From positions 6,518,272-6,582,271 of the forward strand of contig NC_059422.1 in assembly GCF_905220565.1 (NCBI RefSeq): a stretch of DNA of 64,000 nucleotides, written 5' to 3'. The notes under the pieces were generated by a model. It did no database searches, was not told the origin of the DNA, and saw only the letters and a list, made by a program, of their open reading frames with translations. This document shows positions 56,201 to 64,000 of this stretch, in pieces. The translations under genes were made by a program, and so were the position numbers. This DNA comes from Melitaea cinxia. Taxonomy: Eukaryota > Arthropoda > Insecta > Lepidoptera > Nymphalidae. Each line of letters starts with the position of its first letter. Position 1 is the stretch's first letter.

Positions 56201-56952
56201 GAGCTACTAATTGAGGCGGCAGCGGGGCATGTAGCTCGGGCTCGTTTGTCGCCCTGTCTAGACGGCTTCGTTGGATGACTGTGTGGACTGTGCCTTTGCT
56301 GTGACCACTGCGTTAACTCCTCGGTCTCTTGTTTTTATTAGTTTTGTATGTGTTATTTTCATCCGTCAACCTGTACTGGAGTAGCGTGGTGGATTAAGCT
56401 CTGATCCTTCTCCTACATGGGAAAAAAGGTCAATGCCCAGTAGTGGGATACTACAGGCTGAAGCTATGTCATATTTTCCATGTAGACGTAAAAACAGTCA
56501 ATAATATAATTATATGTTGCTTAATTTGCTTTCTGTTTCCAGGCCTTTGGATATCAACTGGAAAACGGCATCCCTATCGACAGTTGGTTTGTGGATCGCA
56601 GCGACAATGAACTTCTCAAGCTGTTGCCTTTCCTTGAAAACCTGGCCACTGTAAGTTCAAGTTTACTATATAGCTGTATAGCTAATACTCTGTCGCAGAG
56701 TGCTCAATATCCATGAGATATCTCCTATATATATAAAAATCTAATATCCGAAATTACTGGACTGATTTTAATGAAATTTTGCAGATATATTACTGCCCAA
56801 CTTAAAATATAGGTTATATTTAATTTAGATGTATTCGATATGTAAAATAAAATTTAAGGTAATGTTTTTTATTTCATTTTATACAGAAGGACGATGTACG
56901 GCCATACATCCGTGATAAATACAAACTCTTCAGCTATCTGCCTCCCGACTAA
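44224..56952 (+). CDS. CTDSPL2: CTDSPL2/SCP4-type HAD-family protein phosphatase (10 coding exons)
   Basis: Coding exons: 44224-45315, 49367-49549, 50397-50465, 51485-51586, 52119-52205, 52472-52570, 53162-53310, 54864-54969, 56543-56650, 56887-56952; 2061 nt, 686 residues plus stop. All introns are GT..AG and phases agree (all 0 except phase 2 at 53310/54864). Residues 1-364 (one exon) are disordered, Lys/Arg/Ser rich, with basic nuclear-type signals (KRERPLSAKKTK). Then a conserved ISSTCDTQGTAIESLEALSA block (~384). The FCP1-like HAD domain runs from ~483: PALPLKTRTSPDFSL, catalytic DLDET (D514, D516), FTASKRVYAD (~569), then VDNSP (~624). The C-terminus DVRPYIRDKYKLFSYLPPD matches the family. 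Known relatives dephosphorylate phosphoserine (RNA polymerase II CTD, SMAD/FoxO-type substrates) in the nucleus. All catalytic motifs are intact. The last coding residues and the CTD core clearly favour CTDSPL2 over the shorter SCP1-3/Dullard. Confidence 0.95.
45690..45892 (-). repeat. tRNA-like SINE family I, reverse
   Basis: 'ggcctcctgttcctatggta' to 'ctacaaactgcgccaattaa'. The B box is damaged ('gggaatgaaaaccgcag'). In the first coding-region intron. Confidence 0.7.
46190..46315 (+). repeat. Short dispersed repeat ending 'ttcatttttatttatataga'
   Basis: 'ccttccgtgggccttaagga' to 'cattcatttttatttatata'. Same block at 56045-56150. Confidence 0.65.
46484..47700 (-). pseudogene. RTE-like LINE reverse transcriptase, heavily frameshifted
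   Basis: Minus strand, broken into frames at 47628-47404 (KNYRPITLLGHIYKLFSRVV), 47407-47126 (LKVL-type NLYRMAAMSIQVQ), 47099-46878 (VGLGMNLDKTKVMFN and YIYLGQTLQL) and 46805-46551 (YVTQRAIEKGTKSEM, KWKWAG). These are, in order, RT motifs from NYRPI to the C-terminus of the same LINE type as 12559-13024. The 3' end on the plus strand reads 'atcatcatcataatcagcct' 'tttacagtccactgctgg', the shared tail with an ATGATG end. Decay may extend to about 48000. In the first coding intron. Confidence 0.8.
48340..48500 (-). repeat. Palindromic repeat family F, reverse
   Basis: 'ctttagaccacacgactgaa' to 'cgtcacgcatttaccagctt' with core 'acacttttcgtaacgctctc'. Confidence 0.7.
48770..49075 (-). repeat. Dispersed repeat family E, reverse
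   Basis: 'actgacttcaaaaaaggagg', 'gaaaggagatatcacaaggg', 'ttacttgtcgatgtaaacga'. Shorter than the 24705 copy. Confidence 0.65.
49605..49885 (+). repeat. Dispersed repeat family H, near full length
   Basis: 'gtttgtttgtttgaacgcgc', 'tagcccatttatcgaggaag', and the end 'cacggacgaagtcgcgggca' 'gaagctagtttta'. Confidence 0.7.
50040..50142 (-). repeat. SINE-like family B, reverse, 3' end only
   Basis: 'aaggtcggtaaacaagcgta' to 'gcatcgcaagcgcgttgccg'. Confidence 0.7.
50500..50620 (-). repeat. SINE-like family B, reverse, 3' end only
   Basis: 'aactaggttggcaaacaagc' to 'agtgcgttgccaaccttacc', 35 bp after the exon that ends at 50465. Confidence 0.7.
50812..51165 (+). repeat. tRNA-headed SINE family C, near full length
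   Basis: 'tgacgccgcgtcggcgtagc' head, 'ttgcgggttcgttccccgca' B box, body 'tttgtcgtggtctagatgtt', tail 'tcccaacagtgggatattac' 'aggctgaagcg'. Best full-length reference for this family in the window. Confidence 0.85.
51235..51425 (+). repeat. Palindromic repeat family F
   Basis: 'tgaagtaaaacttctgtatg' at the left, core 'gagagcgttacgaaaagtgt', right arm 'aaaagttttacttcattcgc'. The ends are inverted copies of each other. Confidence 0.75.
51880..51965 (-). repeat. Fragment of SINE family I
   Basis: 'tctgttcctaaggtaggtta' and 'gtattaggtaacagcctgct'. Confidence 0.5.
52119..52205 (+). CDS. CTDSPL2: Hidden 87-nt exon of the CTDSPL2-type gene
   Basis: Acceptor 'atctccgtag' then TTACCGCCTTTGGAG; donor 'agcctg|gtgggt'. 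It encodes LPPLESVTAVRARCPALPLK followed by TRTSPDFSL, the conserved linker that leads into VLDLDETLVHC at the next exon. Exactly 29 codons, phase 0 on both sides. Without it the protein would skip from FIKQ straight to VLDLDE. Confidence 0.93.
52675..53145 (-). repeat. SINE family I fragment split by a family A insertion
   Basis: Left 52675-52733 ('ggccgtctggtcctacggta'), right 53076-53145 ('aataatacatatataaaaat'). The interruption is the family A copy with an 11-bp duplication. Confidence 0.75.
52734..53075 (-). repeat. SINE-like family A, full length with target duplication
   Basis: Flanked by AACAGTCGATT at 52723-52733 and 53076-53086. It runs from 'caatcattacagcctataca' to 'cgtagccacacagcacaata' (plus strand), so both ends of the family are defined here. 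It lies within 90 bp upstream of the exon at 53162. Confidence 0.9.
53330..53630 (-). repeat. tRNA-headed SINE family C, reverse ('caacacagga' variant)
   Basis: 'ccccactaggattttctcct', 'cgtcatagaacccgcgatcg', and at the head 'gcgccaatgcgtcgtcaata'. Starts 20 bp after the exon ending at 53310. Confidence 0.65.
53800..53988 (-). repeat. tRNA-headed SINE family C, reverse, truncated
   Basis: 'cagcctgtatcatcccaccg' to 'cacggtggggagatccacaa'. Confidence 0.7.
54000..54400 (-). repeat. tRNA-derived repeat
   Basis: Minus strand around 54380-54295 carries 'ctatagtgtaagtggtgcga' (A-box-like) and 'gcgggttcgaatcccgctca' (perfect 5-bp T-arm). No 7-bp acceptor stem can be paired, so this is a tRNA-derived SINE head rather than a tRNA gene. 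The AT-rich part 54000-54290 may be its body. Confidence 0.5.
54975..55262 (+). repeat. SINE-like family B, near full length
   Basis: 'taactgaggtacggcacagc' to 'gtacgcttgtttgtcgacct' 'agtgatataaaaaaaaaa'. Cleanest copy. Starts 6 bp after the exon ending at 54969. Confidence 0.85.
55625..55735 (+). repeat. Dispersed family D fragment
   Basis: 'cagtccagtcgtttcagaga' to 'gttattttggtatatgtacc', joined directly to a family A fragment. Confidence 0.65.
55740..55920 (+). repeat. SINE-like family A, 5'-truncated, long GATGAT tail
   Basis: 'gcagcagcgtcttcggtgcg' to 'gactgcaataggctggaatg' and a (GAT)n tail of about 25 nt. Confidence 0.85.
56365..56468 (+). repeat. SINE family C, tail only
   Basis: 'ctggagtagcgtggtggatt' to 'ggatactacaggctgaagct'. 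Confidence 0.75.
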
Positions 56953-57114
56953 GAAAGTACTTTTAAAACATACATACATAAATAAAAAAATTAATATGTA
57001 CGAGTATATTAATTTTTAGACGAAAACGCTCTGACGTTTTGTTTTTTTTTTTTTTTATTGGATGACATTAATACTTTTTTTTATTGAACTTTTTTATTTA
57101 TTTTTCAAATTTCA

Positions 57115-57120
57115 AATAAA
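57115..57120 (+). terminator. Polyadenylation signal AATAAA of the CTDSPL2-type gene
   Basis: 163 nt after the stop codon; further candidates downstream (for example 'aataaaatttatt' near 57213). Confidence 0.5.
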
Positions 57121-58210
57121 GTATGTTTATAGTAACAAAGGGCTATAAAATTGTATTGATTCCTTTTTGTTTTGGATAATCTCTTTATTTTTATATGTAT
57201 ATCTTTAAGTTTAATAAAATTTATTATGTTAAAAATAATTCTAAATCGGTATTATCTGATAAATATAATGTAAGGGAAGGAATAACTACTATAATATAGA
57301 TTATTTATTAAAAAAAAAATCGGCAGTCTAATATAATTATAACATATAAAAAATTACGTAAAGTATTATATGTATAATGTAGTTTTAAGGATTTATTTTT
57401 ATTCTGTGATTATTTTTATGACGTAAGCGTATTAATTGTTTTTTGTAAATATATACGTCCTTTTCTTTCACCTTATATGTATATATATATATGTTAGAAA
57501 GAGATAGATGCCAACTCCTATAAAGTACGGAAGTAGAAGCAAGTTAAATCGCAGGTCGCTTCTACTCATTTTGGAATAAATATTGTATTTTAATCTCCTA
57601 ATCTTTTAAAAAGTTTGTTAATATTGTTTAAGATATCTTTGTCACAGTATCGGTCACAGTTTGTCACAGTAGCAGTAATAATAAAAGTTTGTCACAGTTT
57701 GTCACAGTAGCAGTAATATTTCAGTAACCATAAAAAAAAATTGAATTCGATTATAAAACCTATTTTGGTTATTAATTAGTAAAATGATCATCTCGAATTA
57801 AACCTTAGCAATATATGTCACGATCTCTTTTTATCATATATAATTTCAAGTAAGTGTGAATGGATAAGCTATATATGTTTTATTAGTATAAGAATGGAAT
57901 ATATTTTTTATTTTATTGGTTTAATTAATGAACAAATTTAAATAATACTCACACAGACATGATTATGTACCTATTTATTATTATTGTTGAAGTTTTAATA
58001 CCACGTAAGACATTTTTGACATTTGGTAAGTCACTTTTTGACGGTTTTGACACTTTGACATTCGTCTGCAAATCGCAAGACACGTCGCTTAAGTTAATAA
58101 CAAGAAATAAAATAAAAACTTGTAAAATAAAGAACGAAGATAACAATCAATAAAATATATTTTTTTTACTCTTTCACTCAAAAAGTTACTTGACTAATTC
58201 TAATGAAACT
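57121..58210. other. Gene-free AT-rich stretch
   Basis: No gene seen. The overlapping open frames at 57949-58153 on both strands are not protein-like. An inverted pair 'gaagtagaagc'/'gcttctactc' lies near 57530-57570. Confidence 0.4.
57640..57725. repeat. Short tandem repeat of 'gtttgtcacagtagcagtaat'
   Basis: The unit occurs twice with extra 'gtttgtcacag' copies between; also 'tcacagtatcggtcacag' just before. Confidence 0.75.
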
Positions 58211-58214
58211 CGGT

Positions 58215-58350
58215 ACGATTCAGCCTGTACCATCCCACTTCTGGGCATAGGCCTCTTTCCCCATGTAGAAGAAGGATCAGAGCTTAATCCACCACACTGC
58301 TCTACTGTGGGTTGGTGGATATGTTCCCTAATATGACTAACTATCGCTAT
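58215..58350 (-). repeat. SINE family C, reverse, truncated
   Basis: 'ttcagcctgtaccatcccac' to 'gttgggtggatatgttccct'-like sequence with 'catgtagaagaaggatcaga'. Confidence 0.7.
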
Positions 58351-58739
58351 CAGGTATCTCGGTACGTAAATCAAAATCAAAAATAACTTTATTGAAATTA
58401 TGCTGATATGTTAAAATATTCGGTACATAGCTGGCGATCCAGAGAAACACAGGTTACTTTTTATCCCGACATTCCCACAGGATCTGAAATTAGTTTTAAA
58501 CTTTTTGAGTCGTGGTTAGTATGCCGTTTATTTGCTTTCCTGAAAATTTGGTAAAATTGATATACGTGGTATTGGAACTTTAATGATGATAATATTTATT
58601 TAATCGTGTGTCTTAAGTATTTTATGTGATAAGTCATATGTACAAATGTTACGGTATTATACGATATAGTTTATGTTAGTATTTCATCAAAATAGGTTGA
58701 TATAGTAGTCAAAAGTTAGGTAAAGTTGTAAATTAGACA

Positions 58740-58985
58740 CCATTGTTCATCTTATGTGTTTTTGAACCGAGTTCATAAAAAAATAATTCTAATTTCATTG
58801 TTTTATGATGTATTTGAAAGCCGACGCTTGTCACGTTGTCCCATTCAAATTTGAAAGTGAGATCTGACGAGTACTCTTGGAGTTATATAATAATGCATAT
58901 CTAATTGATATGTTTTTCGACTACCCACTTTAAAATACTCATCGATGTAAATTGAAGTCCGGTTTTTTTTTTCGTTTGACAGCAG
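58740..58985 (-). repeat. Dispersed repeat family E, reverse, diverged
   Basis: 'tgtttttgaaccgagttcat' to 'gatgtaaattgaagtccggt' 'ttttttttcgtttgac'. Confidence 0.6.
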
Positions 58986-59329
58986 ACATATTTATTAATA
59001 GATTAAGTCAATTTTTTTATTAACACTTGTGCATATGACTGTTTTTCAAAATATTTTTATATTCTGGTATATATTCTAGCTTGTAAACTATTCAAGAAGA
59101 GTTCCGTTTTAATTATGTATCAAATTATTTCTATGGTCAAGTAGGCTTCGATCGTCATTCTACAAATTATAATTATGTTAGTATGACAAATTAATTGTAG
59201 TCGAGTGAAGCTACCATCGATTCGGAATGTAGATTCTGCAGAGAAGAATCGGTAAGAAACTTGGTCATTTTTGATTTTGCTTAGGGTCCATTCCTACATT
59301 AGGTTACATCTTAAGGGAGGATAGGCCAC

Positions 59330-60100
59330 GAAATGTGACAATCAGTCACAAGGGGTGGGGTGGGCTCTAAAATTTTGTGACATCACATTTGAATATAGAA
59401 TTTGTATAATTGTTGGCATTAAAACAATAGGCGTGACGAAAGATTTTGAAAACATCCGTAATCTGAGTACACATTTACTATTGACGAAAAAAAACCTTTA
59501 TTTCGATAGTAAAGTTAAGTTTAAGGAACTTTAAAACTATTTTTTCAAATAGTGCACCAAAACGGCTGCAGGTGTCATAGCGTCGGCTCTGACGTTACGC
59601 TTAGGTAAACATGTCATTGGGTCTAAGAAAAAACACAGTGAATGAGAGTATTGACAGCGGTGTTTACCTAAGCTTGACGTCATGCGCTGTTAGGTATTCG
59701 TGTTTCAATCAAAATGGCCGATTGCAGTATTGAATGTTTTATTTTATTGAGAATTATAATAATCTGATTTTTTTTTTAAATAAAACAAAACCAGTATTTT
59801 AATTTTTTTAATATGAGTGTTCCCCTAAAATCTATTAAATTTACGATTTTTTTGATAGTTTCGTCATGCCTATTTTATTATTATATCGAAAAATAATTTA
59901 AATGTAAATGAAAATAATGTCGGAACTGATGTTTTAATTTAATAAATTTATAGGTGTAAAATTGCAAAATATGCGACGTCTCACTAGATTGGGAGTCTCA
60001 TAAATTTGACCATCTGTGACAAAAAGAGGTCAAAATATCGTGACATTCGTGTGACGTAATGTATACATGGCCATCCATTCTCACTTTAGAATTTTTACAA
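59330..60100. mobile_element. Candidate MITE with internal palindrome
   Basis: The inner arms 'gacgttacgcttaggtaaac' (59591-59610) and 'gtttacctaagcttgacgtc' (59661-59680) are inverted copies separated by about 50 nt. Outer parts share 'tgtgacatc'/'gtgacattcgtgtgac' words and 'ggataggcca'/'tggccatcca', but exact ends are not clear. Confidence 0.4.
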
Positions 60101-60479
60101 GATATTTGAAATCATAATCAAAAAGAACCCAAACAGTTGAAGTTGTGTTGTAATGATTTCAACAGCAGACTTGCTTAGATTATATACCGGAATATGAAAT
60201 ATATATTATTATATAAACGAGTTGACTCGGAATATGGAGGTGCTATCATTTTAATTATAATTTTATGTGTGTCCGTCTTTATAGTTATGTGGATTTATAT
60301 GGAAATATCATGATTTTTAGTGTGTATTACTGATATTTTTTAGTAAAAAAAAAAACTTGAGTTGAAATACTTGAAACATTCAGAGTTGAAATACTTGAAA
60401 TATCCATAAGTTAGTTTACCAAATCATGGGTTATTTTCTAGTATTCAACTAACAATAACTTTGTCTTATTGTCAGTTAA

Positions 60480-60660
60480 ATATCATCTAGTAATTATATA
60501 AAGCTTAAAAGTTTGTTTAAAAGCGCTAATATCAAGTACTACTGTTTCCAATAGTACTTGATATTAGCTTGATGATAACCCGTTGACCGAGGAACGCTGT
60601 AAGCTATATTGTTTTCTCAAATTGACGCGCGTAAAACCGTAGGGTTTCGCTAGTTTAAAA
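60480..60660 (+). repeat. Dispersed repeat family H, diverged, with inner palindrome
   Basis: 'aagcttaaaagtttgtttaa' to 'acgcgcgtaaaaccgtaggg'; 'aatatcaagtactactg' and 'aatagtacttgatatta' are inverted. Confidence 0.6.
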
Positions 60661-60954
60661 TATGTTTAAACTGACTTATGTTCTATTAAACTTATACGAT
60701 CAGTGACAACACGATTTATATGTAAAACGGGATATTTACAAGAATCAAAATTTTTGAAAGAGGCATTATAAAAGCAATTTTGTATCATTTCACGTATTGT
60801 AATTATAGTCATGTGCACGAAATACAGCGTCAGTAATCCCGCACATCTTTATCATAAAAATATAATCTTGATTCATACAATACATAAATATATTTTTGTG
60901 TATGCAACTCATTGCATTAATATCGTTAGCAATATGTAGTTCCTACATATTTCA

Positions 60955-61280
60955 TCATTACAGCCTATACAGTCCACTGCTGGACATAGGCCTCCACAAG
61001 TTTACGCCAAAAATGCGTGAACTCATGTGTTTTGCCCATAGTCACCACGCTGGGCAGGCGGGTTGGTGACCGCAGTGCTGGCTTTGTCGCACCGAAGACG
61101 CTGCTGCCCGTCTTCGGCCTGTGTGTTTCAGAGCCAGCAGTTGGATGGTTATCCCGCCACCGGTCGGCTTTTTAAGTTCCAAGGTGGTAGCAGAACCGTG
61201 TTATCCCTTAGTCGCCTCTTACGACACCCACGGGAAGAGAGGGGGTGGCCACAATTCTTTAGTACCGTAGCCACACAGTA
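60955..61280 (-). repeat. SINE-like family A, near full length, reverse
   Basis: 'catcattacagcctatacag' to 'accgtagccacacagtag'. The open frame here (61063-61281), like those at 5879-6130 and 52846-53052, is the same translated repeat. Confidence 0.85.
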
Positions 61281-61309
61281 GCCTACATATTTGATACTAT
61301 ATATTTGAT

Positions 61310-61490
61310 TTGTTAGCACAACGGTCACAGCACTGGGTTATGGTTGTTGCGCTGGACGCAGGTTCGATCCCCTCACATGGCATACATTTCTATTAGCCAT
61401 ACAGGTGTTTGTGATCTGGGCGTTTGTGCTTTGGTATTGTGTATTTCTGGACCTCAACACAGAAGAATATTCTAGTAGGGGTCGTTGATT
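61310..61490 (+). repeat. tRNA-headed SINE family C ('caacacag' variant)
   Basis: 'gttagcacaacggtcacagc', 'ggacgcaggttcgatcccct', 'ctggacctcaacacagaaga'. Confidence 0.7.
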
Positions 61491-61491
61491 A

Positions 61492-61690
61492 TTGAAGTAT
61501 AACTTCTTTTTCGCAAACTTGCCTTGGGGAGTAAGCTGGTGAATGCGTGACGAGAGTTACGAAAAGTGTGATCGTGCGAGGCTAGCGGAAGTTGAGAGGG
61601 AGATAAGTTAGTGATGATAGAAAGTGCGAGAGTTACGTTTCGTAAGTTTTACTTTAGTCGTTGGTCTAAAGCACACTCGTTTTTATTTTA
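61492..61690 (+). repeat. Palindromic repeat family F
   Basis: 'attgaagtataacttctttt' to 'aagttttactttagtcgttg'. Confidence 0.7.
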
Positions 61691-61699
61691 TTAGGTAGT

Positions 61700-62680
61700 T
61701 TCCAACATATTATTTCTGTATATTATTTAAAATGACCAATAAAAAACATTGCAAATATCCCTTTTTACATATAAATCATACAAGAACTGAATTTATTTAA
61801 TTCATAAAATATTAAAATATCGATGATTTGGTAATTTAAAGCTATTTTAAAACAAAAATTACCAGTTTTTAGATTTTTAGTTTTAGGTAAATACATACAG
61901 CTTATACACAGAGCTTTCGTAATACTAAGGATTTAAATTCTGACGTCCTGATAATTTCTATGACATTAGAAATAATATACAATTTACATATACCAAACTC
62001 TGATTTTTTTATTTTACATATATATATGTGATTATAGTCTTAAATATGTATGTATTTTTTTATATATATATAGAGGCGTATTTTCTTTTTCGACTAACGT
62101 TAGTTGCTGTTTGATATTTTCTTTTATTTTTAATCTACCTTCTTGTCAAAAGTGATTCTACTATTAATAGATCACAGTAAAACATATGTGTATTTATCGT
62201 GTCTTGTCTTGTTATAGCATGGTTATTAACATAATATCAACAACTTTCAAATATCTGTCGTTAGATTACACGTTGTTACAGAATGCGTTGAAGAAATAAA
62301 GGTTCACTGCTCGTTCCCCGTAGGTGGTAGCGTGATAATATGTATGTAGCCTATATGTTGACCCGACTTCTTCATAATATTCGTGCCAAATTTTAAGAAA
62401 ATCCATGCGGTACTTTTTGAGTTTATCCCGGACACACATACAAACAGAAAAAAATTCTAAAAACCATATTTTTGGCTTCGGTATCGATTGTAGATCACAC
62501 TCCAAGTATTCTTTTAAAAAATATTCAATGTACAGTTTTGACTTTCCTACCATTTTTTTGTACTATGTACTATTCTTTCGTTAAATATATTTATATAATA
62601 AAATAATCTCCATGTTGTGGGCTCGGTTTTTCCACATTTAGACTCAAAGGTGGTCCGTTATGCGTGAAAAAAAAATCTCC
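61700..62680. other. Gene-free stretch
   Basis: No gene recognised. The minus-strand frame 62266-62553 reads KLKKYRMDFLKIWHEYYEEV; its plus strand contains 'ttttggcttcggtatcgat' and a 'cggacacacatacaaacaga' string typical of a dispersed repeat, so I do not call a gene. Confidence 0.4.
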
Positions 62681-62689
62681 ATATAATCT

Positions 62690-62990
62690 ATAATATGAAA
62701 ATGAGTCGCTGAATGTGTTGCTAAGCGCAAAACTCGAGAACGGTTGGACCGATTTCGCTAATTCTTTTTTTTAAATATTCCTTGAAGTACGAGGATGGTT
62801 CTTACGGAGAGAAAAATTCAAAAAAAAATTTTTTTTTAATTTCCTGAAAAAGTCTAAAAACAACACTTTCCTATACTCCCATACAAAAGATTTGTGATAA
62901 TACTTAAAAGTCAATTTGAACTTTAATACCATACGATAAAGTTTGTGTTAGGCGATACGAAGCTCGCCGGGTCAGCTAGTTTTATATAAT
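62690..62990 (+). repeat. Dispersed repeat ending 'gaagctcgccgggtcagcta'
   Basis: 'tgaaaatgagtcgctgaatg', 'gagaacggttggaccgattt', and the end 'ggcgatacgaagctcgccgg' 'gtcagctag', a common terminal string of lepidopteran non-autonomous elements. Confidence 0.6.
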
Positions 62991-64000
62991 TGTCATCTAG
63001 ACAAAATATAGCTAAAGATCGGTTCGTATATTCAACTTCGTATATCTACGAACTGTACAATTTCTAACAAGTCGTGACTGAATTTGAGTCGTTTGTGATC
63101 AAAGGATGTTTTTTTTTTTGCAATTTTGAAATTAATTTACTAGAAAAGCCTAGTTTTCAGCTAATCTCTCCTCGCTAAGATGCTGTTAGGCTGAGCAGTA
63201 TGTAACCTAAATGGTTAGGGTACATACAGAAAAAAAAATTCAGATGGAAATGATTATTTTAATTTTAAATATAAAAATATGAGAGCAAAAACCATAAGAA
63301 ATAACTTAAATACTTGATTTTAACGATATGTTTATATTTTTAATTCAATTTTTTTGATGTTTTTTTTTTTTAAATGCTAGTCGGATGAAGATATGCCTCA
63401 TATTGTAATGGTCCTATTAAAACCATTATTTATATAATTATATAAATAAAATTATGTAATACATGTATATATAATATAGGAATAGTTTTAGTGTATGTAT
63501 TTATGAATTAATCAACAAATAAATTCTATGGACGAGTAATTAAAATTTCGAATGGCTTCTATCTAACAGTTAGTGTATAGTGTTGTTTTGCTGTATTTTT
63601 TATCGATAAAAAATATAAATTTAAAATTTTATCGACCATAAATAAATTGTATTTTTTTAAAGTTATGTGTATGTGGTAAAAATTAACCACGTTTCGTGTG
63701 TTGTCCAAAATACTATCAAAGTTTCAATAGATTTCAAAAAAAATTAAGAATTTTGTTTTTAAAAAGCAATCATTTACTTAAACTGTGAAAAAAGTCTGAA
63801 TACTGTCTTTTTAATTTTAGGTTTATTTGTTTTACTTAATTATTACGCGTACAGTATTACTTGTTAAACTTTTTTATTGTATTATAAAAAAAAAATTACA
63901 CACACTGGTCGATAAATTTTTAAATATATGACAGAGTATTATTTACAACAAAAATAAAAAAATAAAACATGGTCTCTTTAAATTCGATCGCCGCCTATTT
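62991..64000. other. Gene-free AT-rich stretch
   Basis: No exon, open frame or recognised repeat; many A/T homopolymers. Confidence 0.4.

Noticed and set aside
62266..62553. Minus-strand 95-codon frame
   Set aside because: Composition is plausible, but the DNA has strings typical of dispersed repeats and no splice-consistent neighbours were found.

Overview
This window is nuclear DNA from an insect, almost certainly a lepidopteran. It is AT-rich and intron-rich, has no bacterial gene organisation, and is crowded with short interspersed repeats of a type common in butterflies and moths: tRNA-headed SINEs, SINE-like units ending in 'cagcagtggact..ataggctg', R1-like and RTE-like LINE fragments, hAT elements and an LTR retrotransposon. 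I cannot name genus or species.

Three host genes can be read. (1) 7045-20337 (+): a 13-exon gene for a secreted 512-residue protein with three tandem C-type lectin-like domains; every splice phase was checked by hand and the exons sum to 1539 nt. (2) 21319-21606 (-): a two-exon gene for a 71-residue helical protein, too small to appear as a long ORF. (3) 44224-56952 (+): a ten-coding-exon gene for a 686-residue CTDSPL2/SCP4-type HAD phosphatase, including an 87-nt exon at 52119-52205 hidden in a repeat-rich intron; the exons sum to 2061 nt.

Layout. 1-7000: repeats, including an 862-bp inverted-repeat DNA element with a 72-bp internal tandem array. 7000-20500: lectin gene, its introns filled with SINEs, one R1-like LINE (9592-10894) and one RTE-like LINE fragment (12559-13024). 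21300-21620: small gene. 21790-23158: a hAT element carrying a transposase remnant, itself interrupted by a MITE. 23200-34000: a nested retrotransposon complex. Here an LTR element of Ty3/gypsy type (26183-32395, identical 264-bp LTRs, target duplication ATAG) sits inside an older, opposite-strand, decayed gag that also carries a 618-bp almost pure-purine microsatellite. 34600-41050: a second nested complex. It holds a hAT MITE, a palindromic MITE, and a LINE on the minus strand apparently split by a 3.2-kb inverted-repeat element, which contains another inverted-repeat pair and a TRIM-like retrotransposon. 41750-43350: repeats. 43500-57120: phosphatase gene from promoter to polyadenylation signal. 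57120-64000: intergenic repeats; I see no host gene.

The three host genes show no functional link; they are neighbours. What ties the window together is its transposon history: dated insertion-within-insertion events with readable target duplications, and SINE families that share the 3' tail of a LINE present in the same window.
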